Assembly: GCA_039183205.1 (NCBI GenBank)
Contig: JBCDBR010000006.1
Location: 80,193-144,192, forward strand
Source of the DNA: HKCCE3408 sp039183205
GTDB lineage: Bacteria; Pseudomonadota; Alphaproteobacteria; Rhodobacterales; Rhodobacteraceae
Reading direction: 5' to 3'
DNA length: 64,000 nt
Shown here: one piece after another, positions 45,316-54,072 of the stretch
Layout of the letters: every line of letters starts with the position of its first letter
Numbering within the stretch: position 1 is the stretch's first letter
Program-made: the position numbers and the translations under genes
Notes under the pieces: model-generated
Told to the model about the DNA's origin: nothing
The model's database searches: none
Seen by the model: the letters and a program-made list of their open reading frames with translations, nothing else

Positions 45316-46368
45316 ATGAAACGTTTGCTCAGCGTAGCCGCGCTCGCGACTTCTATTTCGGCAATCGCCATGGGCGCTCAAGCTCAAATGGTGCTTATCG
45401 CGAACGACCCAGGACCAAACCGCGGTGTCCGCGCAGATGCGGTAAATTACTTCAGTGATCTGCTTGCAACCGCAACCGACGGCGCAGTTTCGGTGGAAAA
45501 CAATTGGGGCGGCGCCCTCTTTAGAACGACAGCGGCGGTGGATTCGATTGGCATCGGCGTGGCGGATATGGGCGTTGTGGTTGGCCCCTACGCGCAATCG
45601 GAGTTGCCTGAGCTGAACATCGGTGGGCAACCGATGCCGCCGGCAGGCCCTTGGGTGATGATGAAAGCAATGGACGACTTGTTCGCAAACAACGTCCAAA
45701 TACAGGAACGTATGGCCGAAAGGGGCCTTGTATATCTGAACGCCTACAGCCTGCCGCCAAGCCTTTTCGCCTGCAACGCGGACCTGGTGCGGACGACGGA
45801 CGACGTTGCTGGGGTGAGAATTAGCAATACTGGCACAACAAGTGAACTCTTTGGGCGCCTCGATGGCAACATGGTCGATATGCCAATTTACGAGGTCTAT
45901 CAGTCGATGCAGACTGGCCTCATCGATTGCACCGTCACGTTTTCCTATTTTGCAGTCGCGACCCAACTGCACGAGCTATTGGCGTCGATGGCACCACTGG
46001 ACCTGCCGGCAACGACGGTTGTTTTGACTGTCATGAACCGGGATGTGTTCGATGGATTTAGCCCCGAGGTGCAAGCTGGTATTCTTGAAGCAGCTTCGGG
46101 CATGGCGGATTATTATGGAGAACAGCTCCAAGCTGCGGATGACGCAGCACTGGCCGCCATGCGCAGCGCCGGTGTGGAAGAACTCAGCTTCACGGCGGAA
46201 GAGCAGTCCGCCATGCAAGTCGCCATGCAACCGAACCTTCAGGAATGGCTTGCAGATGCGGAAGCCACGGGGCTCGACGGGCAGGCGATCTATGACGAGT
46301 TCCTAGGCTATGTCGAACATTGGCAGGCCGTTTTGGACACTCAGGGCTATCCCTGGGCGCGCAGCTAA
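45316..46368 (+). CDS. TRAP transporter substrate-binding protein (DctP type)
   Basis: The 350-aa protein has a 23-residue Sec signal (MKRLLSVAALATSI start, cleavage after AQA). The DctP fold shows the conserved arginine in AGVRISNTG and the VYQSMQTGLIDC segment. GGGAGGAAAG precedes the ATG. It captures a carboxylate-type ligand for the two membrane genes downstream. The operator upstream suggests the ligand is the island's growth substrate. Confidence 0.92.
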   Translation: MKRLLSVAALATSISAIAMGAQAQMVLIANDPGPNRGVRADAVNYFSDLLATATDGAVSVENNWGGALFRTTAAVDSIGIGVADMGVVVGPYAQSELPELNIGGQPMPPAGPWVMMKAMDDLFANNVQIQERMAERGLVYLNAYSLPPSLFACNADLVRTTDDVAGVRISNTGTTSELFGRLDGNMVDMPIYEVYQSMQTGLIDCTVTFSYFAVATQLHELLASMAPLDLPATTVVLTVMNRDVFDGFSPEVQAGILEAASGMADYYGEQLQAADDAALAAMRSAGVEELSFTAEEQSAMQVAMQPNLQEWLADAEATGLDGQAIYDEFLGYVEHWQAVLDTQGYPWARS

Positions 46369-46413
46369 GACCACTAGGGCACCGCGTGCTTGGTCACGTG
46401 GTGCCTAGACCCG

Positions 46414-46908
46414 ATGCTCAAGCGATTAGAATTTTTGCTCGACACTTTGGGCGCTGTCGCCGTCGCCCTGCTGTGTCTTTTGATCGTTGCCACGGTTGCG
46501 GCCCGCGAGGTTTTGTCCGTTCCCGTCCCCGACTCCATCATCTTGGTCCGCGAACTGATGGTTCCTGCGATCCTTTTCCCGCTATCGGCGGCGACCTCTA
46601 GGCGGGCTCATGTGGCAATTGACCTCTTCGCAAATCATTTTCCGGACGCCCTCAATCGCTGGATTGCCGCTTTTGCAGCGCTGGTGGGCATTGTGATTGT
46701 GGCAACGCTCGTCGTCGCGGGGTGGCAGCAATTTATCAATAACTGGAACAATGGCGCCCATCACGGCGGAGAGTTCCTGATCCCGAAATGGATCAGCCGC
46801 GCCGCCTATTTCATCGCGTTCGGTTTCGTCCTGATACGCATGATCCAACTTTTTTGGGTCGACTTGCGCGCAGCCATCATTGGCCAACCAGCCCCAGCGG
46901 AATTGTGA
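46414..46908 (+). CDS. TRAP transporter small permease (DctQ type)
   Basis: The protein is 164 aa from ATG 46414 (ATG 46390 adds eight residues) with four hydrophobic helices (LGAVAVALLCLLIVATVAA; LFPLSAATSRRAHVAIDL; AALVGIVIVATLVVAG; AAYFIAFGFVLIRMIQLF). RRAHVAIDL is the usual DctQ loop. It lies between the binding protein and large permease, 8 bp before the latter. Confidence 0.92.
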   Translation: MLKRLEFLLDTLGAVAVALLCLLIVATVAAREVLSVPVPDSIILVRELMVPAILFPLSAATSRRAHVAIDLFANHFPDALNRWIAAFAALVGIVIVATLVVAGWQQFINNWNNGAHHGGEFLIPKWISRAAYFIAFGFVLIRMIQLFWVDLRAAIIGQPAPAEL

Positions 46909-46916
46909 GCAGCTAG

Positions 46917-48254
46917 ATGGACGTCACCCTTATCGGATACGTCGCATGTGCCACGGTGCTCATCCTGCTGGCCATTCGAGTCCCCATTGCTTGGGCCATC
47001 GGCGGCGTGGCTGTGATTGCACTCTTCCTTGTCTTTAGCTTCCGCACCGGGAGCTTTGTGCCCGATCGCGCGGTGGCGCGGACACTGCAAATCTCGTTCG
47101 CTGCGACATTCGAGCTGATCCACTCGTACAATCTATCCATGATCCCACTTTTTATCGCGTTGGGCGCGGTGGCCGAGCGCGCGGGAATTACGACAGAGAT
47201 TTATGCGGCGGCCCGCATGTGGCTTGCCCGCTTGCCCGGCGGTGTCGCAATCGCTTCGGTCGCTGGTTGCGGCGGGTTCTCGGCGATTTCCGGGTCTTCG
47301 ATTGCTTGTGCGTCCACGATGGGCCGCATCTGTACGCCGGAGATGCTCAAACTCAATTACGATGAGAGGCTCGCCACAGCGAGTGTGGCGGCGGGGGGGA
47401 CGCTCGGCTCACTCATTCCGCCTTCTATTCTCTTTATCATTTATGCCATTTTTACCGAGACCTCGATCGCGCAACTCTTCTTGGCGGGCGTTGTCCCGGG
47501 TCTCCTTTCGCTCCTTGGCTATGCCATGGTGATCTATTTTTGGGTCAAACGTTCCCCCGAAATCGCCCCCATGCGCGCCCACGATCATTCTCGCCGAGAA
47601 AAATGGGCATCTCTGCTTAAGGCATGGCCCGCGTTTTTGCTATTTGTTCTCATTATAGGCGGCATTTACGGAGGCGTATTTACGGCAACCGAAGCAGCGG
47701 CGCTATCGCTGATATTTGCCGTAGCCCTTGGTTTGGCCCGGCGCAGCCTGCGCTACGGAGACATCGTGCCTATCCTGCGCGATGTGGCAAGCACAACCGG
47801 CGGCATCTTTTTCATTGCTGCTTGTGCAAAGGTGTTTGTGACCCTGATCGCGCTGACAGGTCTATCAAACAACCTCGTTAACGCCCTCGGTGCGTCAGAC
47901 ATCGGACCTTGGCTTTTCATTGCCATGGTATGCTTGATTTACCTCGTCCTGGGCATGTTTCTTGACCCTATTGGCATCATGGTTCTGACGCTGCCGCTCA
48001 TGATCCCGATGGTCGAAAGTTATGGATTTAACCTGATCTGGTTTGGCGTAATCATCGTTAAGCTTTTGGAGATCGGGCTGATCACACCACCGGTCGGCCT
48101 TAATGTTTTTGTGCTTGCCGCCGCAATCGAAGAACGGATTTCGATTGGCAAGATTTTCAGTGGGATATGGCGATTTTTGGTGAGCGATCTCGCTGTGCTG
48201 ATTTTGATCGTCGCAATCCCTGCGCTGTCTCTTGCCATTCCCACCTCGATGTAA
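46917..48254 (+). CDS. TRAP transporter large permease (DctM type)
   Basis: The 445-aa protein has about 12 hydrophobic segments. DctM signatures are GGFSAISGSSIACASTMG, LGSLIPPSILFIIYAI, TATEAAALS and the C-terminal EIGLITPPVGLNVFVLA. It is the ion-coupled translocation subunit and the last gene of the transport operon. Confidence 0.94.
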   Translation: MDVTLIGYVACATVLILLAIRVPIAWAIGGVAVIALFLVFSFRTGSFVPDRAVARTLQISFAATFELIHSYNLSMIPLFIALGAVAERAGITTEIYAAARMWLARLPGGVAIASVAGCGGFSAISGSSIACASTMGRICTPEMLKLNYDERLATASVAAGGTLGSLIPPSILFIIYAIFTETSIAQLFLAGVVPGLLSLLGYAMVIYFWVKRSPEIAPMRAHDHSRREKWASLLKAWPAFLLFVLIIGGIYGGVFTATEAAALSLIFAVALGLARRSLRYGDIVPILRDVASTTGGIFFIAACAKVFVTLIALTGLSNNLVNALGASDIGPWLFIAMVCLIYLVLGMFLDPIGIMVLTLPLMIPMVESYGFNLIWFGVIIVKLLEIGLITPPVGLNVFVLAAAIEERISIGKIFSGIWRFLVSDLAVLILIVAIPALSLAIPTSM

Positions 48255-48597
48255 GTTGCCCTTTTAGCGTTGGCCCCAATGCCGGGCCATTCGGCGCGCT
48301 GGCCTGCGCATTTCGAAGTGGAGCCGACCGACAAAGGCGCGGATCGTAACCGTCGAGACGGGCAAGCTTCGGGTTCCAGAAACTGAAAAAAGGCGAGTGC
48401 TACGGCTCTTCGCTTTTGCTTTGATTGCCGGTTGCCATGGTGACGTTCCGTTCCGGCATCAGAGGTAAAAAAACAAGTGGATTCAAATCCCAGAAATAAG
48501 CATTCCCCCCATCAATAATCTATATGTGGATTATCAATTTGATCAATATGAATGCTGACGTTAGGACAATTTTAACACTTTTCAAGGGAGCGAACAA
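48255..48597. other. 343-bp intergenic region with possible terminator and promoter
   Basis: No gene is seen. At about 48386-48417 an imperfect hairpin links an A-run plus AGGCGAG to CTCTTCGCTTTT and could end the TRAP transcript. AT-rich sequence follows, including ATAATC-N8-GATTAT at 48515-48534, a possible regulator site for the exported-protein operon. AAGGGAG sits before ATG 48598. The 20-bp island motif is absent here, which suggests separate control. Confidence 0.4.
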
Positions 48598-49656
48598 ATG
48601 ACCAGCGCGGCTTTCGTCAGTCTCTTTTGCCATCGCACCTCGCTTGGCAGGTTTTCCTTGACGGCATTCGCTTTTCTTGCGGCGACATCCGACCTGGCGC
48701 AGGCCGATGGCATTCGCGTTCCAACTGATTATGAGCCCTATGCGCTTGCTCAGATCACGCCTGAAATACGCTATCCGGCGGCTCAACAACCGCCCGGCAC
48801 GGTCAACAGACATGGCGAGATCGAGTACCTAGCCGACAACGTTTTCGGCATTCACTGGTATGTGGAGGCGAACGAGGCTGTTTGGCATTTCGTCACAGCG
48901 GGCGACCCCCAGGACGAAGTCATTTTGTTTATCCATGGCCATCCTGACACATGGTGGTCTTGGCATGAAGTCATGGCCTATTTGGCTGACGATTTCTACG
49001 TTATCGCTGTCGATACGCTGGGCTATGGGCAATCCGATAAGCGCCTTGAATTAGACCTGACCTATAGCGCTGTGGCCACCGGTGTCGGCGCGCTCATGTC
49101 GGAGATCGGCGTGGAGACCTTTAACGTGGTTGGCCATGATCGTGGGGCGATCATCGGCGATCACATGGTGTCGCAAGACGACATCAACCCGCGCATTCTT
49201 GCCTATCTGCGTATGCAGCAATCCGCGGACAAACCCCATGGTCTGCCAAGACCGGACCACGAAGGGATGACAGATGTGTCTTTTCACACCAATCCCAACC
49301 TCATCCGCGATCTGTACGAGAGCAACTATTTCTCGGTCGAAATGAGCGAGGACCATATCGCGCGCGCCACGTGGGAATACGGATTTGAAGGCACAGCCGA
49401 AGCCGCGGCCGTGCGCTATTCGGATGCTAGCTTTGATCGGGAGTTGGAGCACCGACTTGCCGAGGTCTTTCCGCGCATGACGATGCCGGTTGTATTCATG
49501 CAAGGGGCCGATGATCCCGGACAGCGCCCCGAGGAATACTGGCAAACGGCGGACATGGTGCCAAACGGTGAGGTTTTGATCGTGGATGCAAACCACTTCA
49601 TCCAAGCTGAGCGGCCCGACATCGTAGCCGAAGCTGCCCGCGAGCTATTCGAATAG
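48598..49656 (+). CDS. Exported alpha/beta hydrolase with Asp nucleophile
   Basis: The 352-aa protein starts with a probable signal peptide (about 36 residues, ending LAQA). The hydrolase core has HGHP at 113-116 (oxyanion motif) and GHDRG around Asp181. Asp in the nucleophile elbow places it with epoxide hydrolases and haloalkane/haloacetate dehalogenases rather than esterases. The acid and base regions are QGADDP and VDANHFIQ. It heads a four-gene exported operon. The substrate may be an epoxide or haloalkane. Confidence 0.85.
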   Translation: MTSAAFVSLFCHRTSLGRFSLTAFAFLAATSDLAQADGIRVPTDYEPYALAQITPEIRYPAAQQPPGTVNRHGEIEYLADNVFGIHWYVEANEAVWHFVTAGDPQDEVILFIHGHPDTWWSWHEVMAYLADDFYVIAVDTLGYGQSDKRLELDLTYSAVATGVGALMSEIGVETFNVVGHDRGAIIGDHMVSQDDINPRILAYLRMQQSADKPHGLPRPDHEGMTDVSFHTNPNLIRDLYESNYFSVEMSEDHIARATWEYGFEGTAEAAAVRYSDASFDRELEHRLAEVFPRMTMPVVFMQGADDPGQRPEEYWQTADMVPNGEVLIVDANHFIQAERPDIVAEAARELFE

Positions 49657-49757
49657 GCCAACCCAATTCGATCACGCGCATTTGGGTGATGACCACGGCA
49701 CCCGAACGCACGACCCAATGACGGCAAATTCAACTCCGTTTCCCGTATGAGGACCAG

Positions 49758-50333
49758 ATGATATCCAAATCGCTCAACCTAATCCCCGCCGTCCTGGCCG
49801 TATGCGCGAGTATGGCAACCGCGCAGGAGAACGATCCGTTCGCGCCGCCCACACGCGCGTGGGAGCAAGGCTCGATCTATAGGAACACGGTCCCGACGGA
49901 CTTTGAAACGCACATACTTGCGGAAACGGAGGCGGAACTCGAAATCGCGCAGCGCGTGCTCGATATCTACGAGATTTTTGTAACGGGGGCGACAGATGAG
50001 AACCTCGCGCCATACATCTCGGACGAATACATCCAGCACAGCATCTTCCTCCCCAATGGCCGCGCACCGCTGGCCGAGCTGTTCGGAGGGTCCGTCGAAG
50101 AGCGCGACATTTCCATCGACATCCACCGGATCATCGTCTCTGGAAACTACGCCTTTGCCCACGTTAATTTCCGCAACCTCGATCACGACGATCCTCGTGA
50201 TCTGGGGATTGCGGCCGTGGATATGTACCGCTTCGACGAGGAAACGGGTCTGCTAGAAGAGCATTGGGACGTTCTGCAAAACGTGCCGTCCCATTCCCCC
50301 AACCCAAACACTATGTTCCTGCTCGCCGAATAA
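49758..50333 (+). CDS. Exported SnoaL/NTF2-like protein
   Basis: The 191-aa protein has a signal peptide (MISKSLNLIPAVLAVCASMA, cleavage after TAQ). An NTF2-like domain follows (AQRVLDIYEIF, YIQHSIFLPNGRAPLAELF, YAFAHVNFRN, DMYRFDEETGLLEEHWDVLQ). Such small alpha+beta barrels act as cyclases, isomerases or binding modules. His and Asp residues sit in the pocket positions. GAGGA precedes ATG 49758. It lies 15 bp before the tandem AhpD-like gene. Confidence 0.8.
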   Translation: MISKSLNLIPAVLAVCASMATAQENDPFAPPTRAWEQGSIYRNTVPTDFETHILAETEAELEIAQRVLDIYEIFVTGATDENLAPYISDEYIQHSIFLPNGRAPLAELFGGSVEERDISIDIHRIIVSGNYAFAHVNFRNLDHDDPRDLGIAAVDMYRFDEETGLLEEHWDVLQNVPSHSPNPNTMFLLAE

Positions 50334-50347
50334 GAGAGGCCCATCCT

Positions 50348-52258
50348 ATGCGCTTGCACTCACCTTTGTTGAGCACAGCCCTATTTTGCGTGACTTTTGT
50401 GCCGCCCGTGGCACTGGCCGACACGGCGCCTGCACCGCCTGCTGCGGACCAGGCGATGCAGTACTATGACCGCCATCTGATCGACATCAGTAACCTGCGC
50501 GATTTTTATGAAGGGTTGCTCACCGCAGATGCGATGATCCATCGCGATGCCTTCTTTGACAGCACGACCAAGTGGATGCTTACGCTGCGCCAGATGATCC
50601 TCTCGGGCAGCGGCCATCACACCGCACGAAGTGCGTATCAGCTGTCGCTGATGGGTGTGCCGCTGGACGAGATCCACGCTATCTTCGATCCCGACTATGT
50701 CGACAACATCGAGGACCCACGCCTGCAAGCAGCCTTCACTTATATCGATGTTATGGGCAGCTACCCGATCACGTCCTCGGCTGATATCCACGCGCTGTTG
50801 CGCACCAACTATACCGACCGCGCAATTGCAGAGCTTATGCAGCTTGGCGCGATCAATCATGCGTCTGCAACGCATGACGCGATCCTACCCATCGTCACCG
50901 ACCAAGAAACGGTGGATTGGGCCACTGAGAACCTCGCGGCAGTCGGTTGGGAATTGGGTCACAACGCGCCGACTTCGCCTGAGGAGCAGCGGACGAACCC
51001 GTTTGTCGGCGATGCTCAAACCGGCTTCGTGGCAGAGATCGACGCAACCTGGGTGCGGGACGATTATGGCGCGGTCGATCCCGTTCTCGAAACCGATTGG
51101 CTTAACTTCATCACCGGTTACGACGTACCGATTATGACCTTCGACGGCGATGGCGACGGGATCGAACAGCCCTTTGATGCGTTCCCAAGCACTCTGCTGC
51201 AATGGGAGACCGATGAAGTCCGCGCAGCCAACCTGCCGCCGGATGACACGCCTGCATTTGACGTGGCCGCCTATGACTACGACTACTACACCGGTCCGCC
51301 GGAGGTGAACTCAACCGTTCCCTACAGCGACCGCAACATGTTTGACACGTTCTGGGACCGCGGCGCCGCCTTTGGCACGCTGGCGATGGACGAATACCTA
51401 CTGCAGCGCGAACGAAGCATGGATTTCGACGAGATCTGGTCGATATTCTTCGTCTACCAACTCGCCTCTGGCTGCGTCCATTGCCAAGCTCACGGTGCGT
51501 TTGGTATTTGGGATTATACCGAAGCGGACAACTTTTGGTCCGAAATACCGGAGGACGAACGGGCGCCCCTTATCGCCTATATCCAATCACTGATGGATTT
51601 CGAGCGGTCGGATCAACTGGCGGATGACCCCGGGTTTTTGGCAGCACTCCGCTTTGCTCGAGATGCGGGGCGGTTGCCTGCACGTGTGACAGCTGCGCAT
51701 ATCGAGGAGCTAAGGCGCTACTATTCGGATCGCCAAGTGCAAGAGATCCTTGCGATCCCGGTGGTCACGTCCTGGCTCTCGGGATCCATGCAATCGGTTG
51801 CGGTTGTCACAGACCAGCTCAGCATGTCCTGGTCACTTCGGAACCTTGGCCCGGTGGGTTGGTCTCCGGGGGTCCACCTCGGCCTGCCCAGCGAGCAGCG
51901 CCCATACCACATGAGCGAACTGGCCGACCTGATCATTTCCGAAATCAATATCGGAAAGGTCCCAGATTCGGCTACGGAGTGGAATGGCGCGTTTACGCCA
52001 CCGGCAATGGATGCGGATAATGACGGCGTCGAGGATTTTTTTGACGGCTTCCCGGATGATCCAAGCCGTTGGGCGGATACCGATGGCGACGGGATCGAAG
52101 ACAGTTTGGATCCCGATATCGACGGTGATGGGCTGGAAAACGCGGCCGAGCTTGCGGAGGGAACCTTCCCCTACAAGGCCGATTCCGACGGCGATGGCAT
52201 AGATGATCCCACCGAGATTGCGGCAGGCACCAACCCGCTGGATCCCACGCTCTACTAA
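50348..52258 (+). CDS. Exported tandem AhpD-like protein with calcium-loop repeats
   Basis: The protein is 636 aa from ATG 50348 with a signal peptide (cleavage near ALAD, residue 25). Two copies of a ~300-residue unit are visible: VTDQETVDWATENLAAVGW (183-201) matches VTDQLSMSWSLRNLGPVGW (487-505), each followed by an EEQR/SEQR stretch and a DxDxDG segment (266-271 and 555-560). Copy two has an AhpD-type CxxCxxH (Cys376, Cys379, His382). The equivalent positions in copy one are Ser88, His91 and Arg94. The C-terminus carries further D-rich loops like thrombospondin type 3 repeats. Function unknown; a peroxidase or binding role is possible. Confidence 0.75.
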   Translation: MRLHSPLLSTALFCVTFVPPVALADTAPAPPAADQAMQYYDRHLIDISNLRDFYEGLLTADAMIHRDAFFDSTTKWMLTLRQMILSGSGHHTARSAYQLSLMGVPLDEIHAIFDPDYVDNIEDPRLQAAFTYIDVMGSYPITSSADIHALLRTNYTDRAIAELMQLGAINHASATHDAILPIVTDQETVDWATENLAAVGWELGHNAPTSPEEQRTNPFVGDAQTGFVAEIDATWVRDDYGAVDPVLETDWLNFITGYDVPIMTFDGDGDGIEQPFDAFPSTLLQWETDEVRAANLPPDDTPAFDVAAYDYDYYTGPPEVNSTVPYSDRNMFDTFWDRGAAFGTLAMDEYLLQRERSMDFDEIWSIFFVYQLASGCVHCQAHGAFGIWDYTEADNFWSEIPEDERAPLIAYIQSLMDFERSDQLADDPGFLAALRFARDAGRLPARVTAAHIEELRRYYSDRQVQEILAIPVVTSWLSGSMQSVAVVTDQLSMSWSLRNLGPVGWSPGVHLGLPSEQRPYHMSELADLIISEINIGKVPDSATEWNGAFTPPAMDADNDGVEDFFDGFPDDPSRWADTDGDGIEDSLDPDIDGDGLENAAELAEGTFPYKADSDGDGIDDPTEIAAGTNPLDPTLY

Positions 52259-52265
52259 GAAAATT

Positions 52266-52292
52266 GCCCCCGGATTTCATTGATCCGGGGGC
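52266..52292 (+). terminator. Strong hairpin after the tandem AhpD-like gene
   Basis: GCCCCCGGAT (52266-52275) pairs perfectly with ATCCGGGGGC (52283-52292) across a 7-nt loop, eight bases after the stop. No T-run follows. It could be an attenuator that lowers expression of the downstream beta-barrel gene, which starts about 50 bp later. Confidence 0.55.
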
Positions 52293-52343
52293 ACACGTTC
52301 TCTGCCGTTTCGCGAGACTGACTTTCCCAAAATTTCAATCGAG

Positions 52344-53471
52344 ATGCGACCAAGAATGCGACAGATCCGTCGAAAAGTATCGAAGTTATCAGTTGCAAAA
52401 TCTGCTGTTAGGTCTCTTTGCCTGGCCCTATGTTGCGCGCCTGTGGCGGCAATCGCGCAAGACCAGTCCACACCGGAGTTTCCCCGTGTGGGCGGCAACA
52501 TCATATTTCGGCTGGGCTACAACGGAGATTATAATTCGGACCCACCTCTTATTGAGACCCAAGACGTTTTTCTGGATATGATCGCCAGCCCGGTCTTCCA
52601 TTTCTCAGAAAGATTGCGGTTCAATACTGAAGTGCGCATGGAGACCATCGTGCCTCCGGTGGACGACCGCGTTTTCGAAGACGAGGGCATTTTCGCACGC
52701 ATCCTGCAACTGGAATACGATGTGACTGATCGTCTCTCGATACATGCTGGCAAAATGACACCCGACTTTGCGCGCGCCTCCTTTTGGGTGCCGGGCATGT
52801 TTGGAAACAGCTACAATAGAGAGATTGAGCTTATCGACCAGGTTGGTTTCGGTGGCTCCTACAGGTTTGGCGGTCGCGGAAACCACACGCTGTCTTTTAA
52901 TACTTTTTTTGAAGATACGAGTTTTACCTCCGCATCCCTTATAAATAACCGGGGCGGAACATCCCTCGAAGACGGTGGCGCCAGTAATACAGAAAGCTTT
53001 GAATCCTTTGCATTTTCCCTGGAAGGCAGCGATATCGAGAGATTTCCGGGCCTGACATACAATCTCGGTTACGTGCACCGTGCACAGGGCGTGGATGGGG
53101 TTGCCGATGAAAACGGTGTCGTCGTGTCATTGATGCAAAGCTTTGACACAACCAGGGGAGAAAACTGGACCCTGATTGGAGAACTTGCGGCGCTCGAGAA
53201 TTTTGAAGGTTCAGCGGATGACATTGTCTATGCCAGCGCGGGCGTCGTTTACCGGCAGGATCGCTGGATGAGTATTTCATCGGGAACGTTTCGGCCCAGA
53301 AACGTCGAAAACGGCGAAGACTTCGACGACGATTATACCCTACAACTCAGCGTCGAATACGATCTCGGCCAAGGCTGGTCCGCCGCGATCGGGCATGAGT
53401 GGAACAGGGAAAGTGGGGCCGACAATCAAACCCTCGGTCTAAGACTATCCAGGGTGATCGATTTAGGGTGA
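52344..53471 (+). CDS. Outer-membrane beta-barrel protein (porin-like)
   Basis: The 375-aa protein has a signal peptide with a long basic N-region (core LCLALCCAPVAAIAQ). The rest is rich in alternating amphipathic strands (LRFNTEVRMETIV; HTLSFNTFFEDTSF; LQLSVEYDLGQGWSAAIGHE), and periplasmic turns are acidic. It does not match the common alphaproteobacterial porins closely by eye. The real start may be ATG 52344 or the internal ATG 52356. It may let the operon's substrate cross the outer membrane. Confidence 0.7.
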   Translation: MRPRMRQIRRKVSKLSVAKSAVRSLCLALCCAPVAAIAQDQSTPEFPRVGGNIIFRLGYNGDYNSDPPLIETQDVFLDMIASPVFHFSERLRFNTEVRMETIVPPVDDRVFEDEGIFARILQLEYDVTDRLSIHAGKMTPDFARASFWVPGMFGNSYNREIELIDQVGFGGSYRFGGRGNHTLSFNTFFEDTSFTSASLINNRGGTSLEDGGASNTESFESFAFSLEGSDIERFPGLTYNLGYVHRAQGVDGVADENGVVVSLMQSFDTTRGENWTLIGELAALENFEGSADDIVYASAGVVYRQDRWMSISSGTFRPRNVENGEDFDDDYTLQLSVEYDLGQGWSAAIGHEWNRESGADNQTLGLRLSRVIDLG

Positions 53472-53670
53472 TACGCAACGCGACGTAAAGCCATCCCAAA
53501 CCAGCACGGGCCGACAGTTAGCTGAGCGGTGAATAGAGAAATTATTGACCGCCACCGCATTCGCCATTTTCCTCGGACCAATGACGGGCAATGTCTCATT
53601 CTCCCTCTTGTCGAAGATCAGCAGACAGCAAAAAATGCCTTACGTCCGTATCCGAAGCTCAGGCGGCAGC

Positions 53671-54072
53671 TCAGACTGTGTGCTGTGACCGAAGACGCCT
53701 GAAAAATCCCCTAACCTCATCGGGTGTTGACCTTTGGATCGCGCCGTCAGCGACCTCCTGCTGAGACCAGATCCACGTTGCTGCGGGATCATGAAGCATC
53801 GCCCAGTCCCCAAAAGCGCGCTCGGCCTCTGCTTCATTTACGAGAAGGGTCACTTCAAGATGGCGGTCGTCGCGCTTGATCCGCGCATAGGTTGCGCGAA
53901 CACGATCCTCCGGGCCTTCGAGCCATTGAAGGTAGATGTCGCTTCGACAGATCAGGGCGCCGGTAATGCCGTCCCGCTCGTTGGCGCGCCGCGCATCCAA
54001 GAGGATGCCGTTTAGGATCGCTGAGTCATAGCCGAAAGGGCGAGAACTATAGATTAGTCGGAACAAGGCCAA
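53671..54072 (-). CDS. Single-domain BLUF blue-light photoreceptor
   Basis: The 133-aa protein starts at TTG 54072, with GGAGG at 54081-54085 eight bases upstream deciding the start. The photocycle residues are present: Tyr8 (LIYSS), Asn31 (ARRANERDGITG), Gln49 (YLQWLEG) and Trp90 (FGDWAML). About 35 residues follow the core, with no EAL, cyclase or DNA-binding domain attached. Short BLUF proteins signal through partner proteins. The partner is not evident here. Confidence 0.92.
   Translation of the reverse strand: MALFRLIYSSRPFGYDSAILNGILLDARRANERDGITGALICRSDIYLQWLEGPEDRVRATYARIKRDDRHLEVTLLVNEAEAERAFGDWAMLHDPAATWIWSQQEVADGAIQRSTPDEVRGFFRRLRSQHTV

Noticed and set aside
51473..51497. CVHCQAH as a cytochrome c haem motif
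   Set aside because: Haem c needs CxxCH with the His directly after the second Cys. Here the spacing is CxxCxxH, the AhpD pattern.
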